From assembly GCA_964586835.1 (NCBI GenBank), contig CAZPIC010000003.1, forward strand, positions 1 through 64,000: a stretch of DNA of 64,000 nucleotides, read 5' to 3'. Shown here piece by piece: positions 62,120-64,000 of this stretch. The notes under the pieces were generated by a model. It had not been told where the DNA came from and made no database searches. It worked only from the letters and a program-made list of their open reading frames with translations. Position 1 is the first letter of the stretch; each line of letters opens with the position of its first letter. The position numbers and the translations under genes were made by a program. Source of the DNA: CAZLYF01 sp964586835. GTDB taxonomy: Bacteria > Bacillota > Clostridia > Christensenellales > Aristaeellaceae.

Positions 62120-62925
62120 AACTCAGGGTCATCACCGGGGCGGGACTCATTGCGCTGCTTTTACTGGCGCTGTACACGGGGGGATGGTTTTTTTCACTGC
62201 TGTGGCTGGCGGCAGTCGCGCTTTCGCTGCGCGAAATGTTTGCCGTGTTGTCCGCTTCCGGACACAGACCCGTTGCCTGGCCCGCCTGGGTGGCCCTTGT
62301 GGCGGGCTTTCCCGCCTTCGCGCTTTTTGATGCCGCCGTCGGGATCCGGGTCACCCTGGCCATCAGCCTTTTCTGTTGCTTGTTGGCAACGGTGTTTGTC
62401 CTCTTTCGCAGCGCGCCCAGGCTGGAGGATCTGCTCTTGTCCGTGATGCCCCTGATGACGGTGACAGTTCCCGGCCTGTGTATGCTGGGCCTGATGGGAA
62501 GCGAGCTTAAGCTGCGCGCCTTTGTGACGCTGGCTTTTTTTATCCCCACCCTCGGTGACTCCGTCGCCTATCTGGTGGGCATCAAGATTGGAAGAATCCG
62601 GCTGAACCCACCGGTGAGCCCTTTAAAGACGGTGGAAGGGGCTGTGGCAGGGCTTGCCGGCAGTGTGGCCGCTGCCATCGCCGTGTTTTTTGCGTTTTCC
62701 GCAATGGGAGCAAAGCTCCCTTCCGCCTGGCATTTTCTGGCGCTCGGGCTCCTGGGCGGTATCGTTGGCCAGGTTGGCGATCTGTTTGCCTCGCTTGTCA
62801 AGCGTTACTGCAGCGTCAAGGATTACGGCAAACTGTTTCCGGGACATGGGGGAATGATGGACAGGCTGGACAGCATCCTGTTCGTCTCTGCCCTCGTCTT
62901 TGCGTACCGCGCCTTCCTTCTGTGA
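62116..62925 (+). CDS. cdsA: Phosphatidate cytidylyltransferase
   Basis: A 269-residue membrane enzyme that makes CDP-diacylglycerol from phosphatidate and CTP. The C-terminal signature LVKRYCSVKDYGKLFPGHGG followed by MMDRLDS is complete, and TLGDSVAYLVGIKIG with PVSPLKTVEG are the other conserved blocks. About seven to eight membrane segments precede and surround them. ATG overlaps the uppS stop (ATGA). Confidence 0.95.
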   Translation: MKLRVITGAGLIALLLLALYTGGWFFSLLWLAAVALSLREMFAVLSASGHRPVAWPAWVALVAGFPAFALFDAAVGIRVTLAISLFCCLLATVFVLFRSAPRLEDLLLSVMPLMTVTVPGLCMLGLMGSELKLRAFVTLAFFIPTLGDSVAYLVGIKIGRIRLNPPVSPLKTVEGAVAGLAGSVAAAIAVFFAFSAMGAKLPSAWHFLALGLLGGIVGQVGDLFASLVKRYCSVKDYGKLFPGHGGMMDRLDSILFVSALVFAYRAFLL

Positions 62926-64000
62926 TGGGGACGAAGATGCGAACGCTTGCCATTCTGGGCTCCACTGGCTCCATAGGCAGGCAGGCGCTTTCACTGGTGG
63001 ATCGATACCCCGATCTGTTCCGCGTTTCTGCCCTCACAGCCCACGACAATACCCAAACCCTCTTTGAGCAGGTCAGGAAGTACAGGCCTGAGATGGCGGC
63101 CGTGACAGGGAGAAGCCGGCATGTGCCAGATGACCTGAAGTCCGCCTGCCAATGGGAATTCGGACCGGAGGCCTTGGCTCATATCGCCTCCTGCGCTCCT
63201 GGGAACACGGTGTTGGTATCGGTGGTGGGGATGGTGGGGCTCAGGCCGGTCCTCGCAGCGCGGCTTGCGGGGAAAAGGGTGTTGCTTGCCAACAAGGAGG
63301 CGCTGGTTGCCGGCGGTGCGCTCGTCATGAACCTGTGCGCAGAAGGCCGGGACGGCCCGACGCTTATCCCCGTTGACAGCGAACACAGCGCGATTTTCCA
63401 ATGCCTCAGGGCAGCGGATGATAATCCTTTTGAACGCCTGGTGCTTACCGCATCGGGGGGACCCTTCAGATCCTGGCCCCGGGAAGCCATCCTCTGTGCT
63501 GCTCCCGAGGAAGCACTCAGACACCCCAACTGGAGCATGGGCAGGAAGATATCGATCGATTCTGCTACGATGTTCAACAAGGCCCTGGAGGTCATTGAGG
63601 CCAGATGGCTGTTTGATGCTCAGCCGGAGCAGATCGAAGTGCTGATCCACCCCGAAAGCCTGGTCCATTCGATGGTGGTTTTCAAAGATGGCGCGGTCCT
63701 GGCCCAGTGTGGCGTGCCCGACATGCGGCTGCCGATTTTATACGCGTTAGCGTATCCCAGACGCTTGAAGACAGGCGCTCCCTCGCTGGATCTATTAAAA
63801 CTCTCCGGAGCGGTCTTTGAAAAACCCGACCCGCTGCGGTTTCCCGCGCTCAAGACAGCATACGATGCATTGAAGGCGGGCGGCGCGGCCTGCTGCGTGT
63901 TGAACGCGGCGAATGAGGTTGCGGTCCATGCCTTTCTAAGGCGGGAGATTGCCTTTGGACGCATCCACGAAATCGTTGAGCGCACGCTTGAAGCTCTGGG
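62925..64000 (+). CDS. dxr: 1-deoxy-D-xylulose-5-phosphate reductoisomerase (partial, runs off right edge)
   Basis: The first 358 or so residues are present. The enzyme makes MEP, the committed step of non-mevalonate isoprenoid synthesis, feeding the uppS product two genes upstream. NADPH-binding LAILGSTGSIGRQAL, VLLANKEALVAGG, the metal site IPVDSEHSAIFQCL, and GRKISIDSATMFNKALEVIE with HPESLVHSMVVFKDG are all intact. It starts at ATG 62925, sharing one base with the cdsA stop; an ATG four codons later is possible. The frame is open to the end of the window. Confidence 0.95.
   Translation, partial: MGTKMRTLAILGSTGSIGRQALSLVDRYPDLFRVSALTAHDNTQTLFEQVRKYRPEMAAVTGRSRHVPDDLKSACQWEFGPEALAHIASCAPGNTVLVSVVGMVGLRPVLAARLAGKRVLLANKEALVAGGALVMNLCAEGRDGPTLIPVDSEHSAIFQCLRAADDNPFERLVLTASGGPFRSWPREAILCAAPEEALRHPNWSMGRKISIDSATMFNKALEVIEARWLFDAQPEQIEVLIHPESLVHSMVVFKDGAVLAQCGVPDMRLPILYALAYPRRLKTGAPSLDLLKLSGAVFEKPDPLRFPALKTAYDALKAGGAACCVLNAANEVAVHAFLRREIAFGRIHEIVERTLEAL

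Noticed and set aside
1..64000. rRNA or tRNA genes
   Set aside because: I scanned gaps between genes for rRNA landmarks and tRNA-like cloverleaf/TTCRA motifs and saw none; a tRNAscan run would be the decisive check.

Overview
The window looks like one scaffold of an anaerobic, GC-rich Bacillota (class Clostridia), probably from a metagenome assembly because it contains a 100-N gap. The evidence is gene order and content: ylqF-rnhB-yraN-comM-dprA-topA-trmFO-hslV-hslU, rpsO-pnp-M16 peptidase and frr-uppS-cdsA-dxr are Gram-positive arrangements. There is also an Rnf ferredoxin:NAD+ complex, an LCP cell-wall ligase, and frequent TTG/GTG starts with overlapping stop/start codons. Genus and species cannot be told from the sequence alone.

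Region 1 (1-12460) is accessory and partly decayed. It has a transposase remnant, an AAA/DUF4143 ATPase, an ECF sigma/anti-sigma/secreted-protein trio, and an intact FGGY sugar kinase followed by a mannitol-phosphate dehydrogenase fused to a C_GCAxxG redox domain. Wreckage of a second copy of that kinase lies at 1800-2352, and fragments of an unknown gene ('X') lie at 1597 and 9980. An ADP-ribosylglycohydrolase sits on the minus strand.

Region 2 (12463-22775) is a minus-strand carbohydrate-uptake block: two substrate-binding proteins, four permeases, a PHP/CehA metallohydrolase and a DUF5054 (GH38-like) protein, but no transport ATPase. Two promoters are visible, each with a symmetric or repeated candidate operator close to the predicted transcription start.

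Region 3 (22747-52450) is mostly housekeeping on the plus strand: shikimate kinase, ribosome-assembly GTPase, RNase HII, YraN, a very large multi-domain membrane glycosyltransferase, ComM, DprA, TopA, TrmFO, HslVU, SecA, RF2, a DUF1461 membrane protein, TsaD, S15, PNPase, an M16 peptidase, a dUTPase-like protein, a secreted DUF3298-like protein and FtsK/SpoIIIE. A DNA-deoxyinosine glycosylase lies on the minus strand, convergent with hslU.

Region 4 (52513-59487) is the most unusual. One apparent operon starts with a stand-alone FAD-synthetase domain, then an RnfG-type protein with at least five tandem FMN-binding domains (interrupted by the gap), then rnfC, D, E, A and B. RnfG normally has one such domain and sits between RnfD and RnfE. 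The layout suggests an extended chain of covalent flavins feeding or draining the Rnf pump.

Region 5 (59498-64000) holds an LCP protein and then frr, an undescribed 68-residue PASTA-like protein, uppS, cdsA and dxr, which runs off the right edge. I saw no rRNA, tRNA or CRISPR array.
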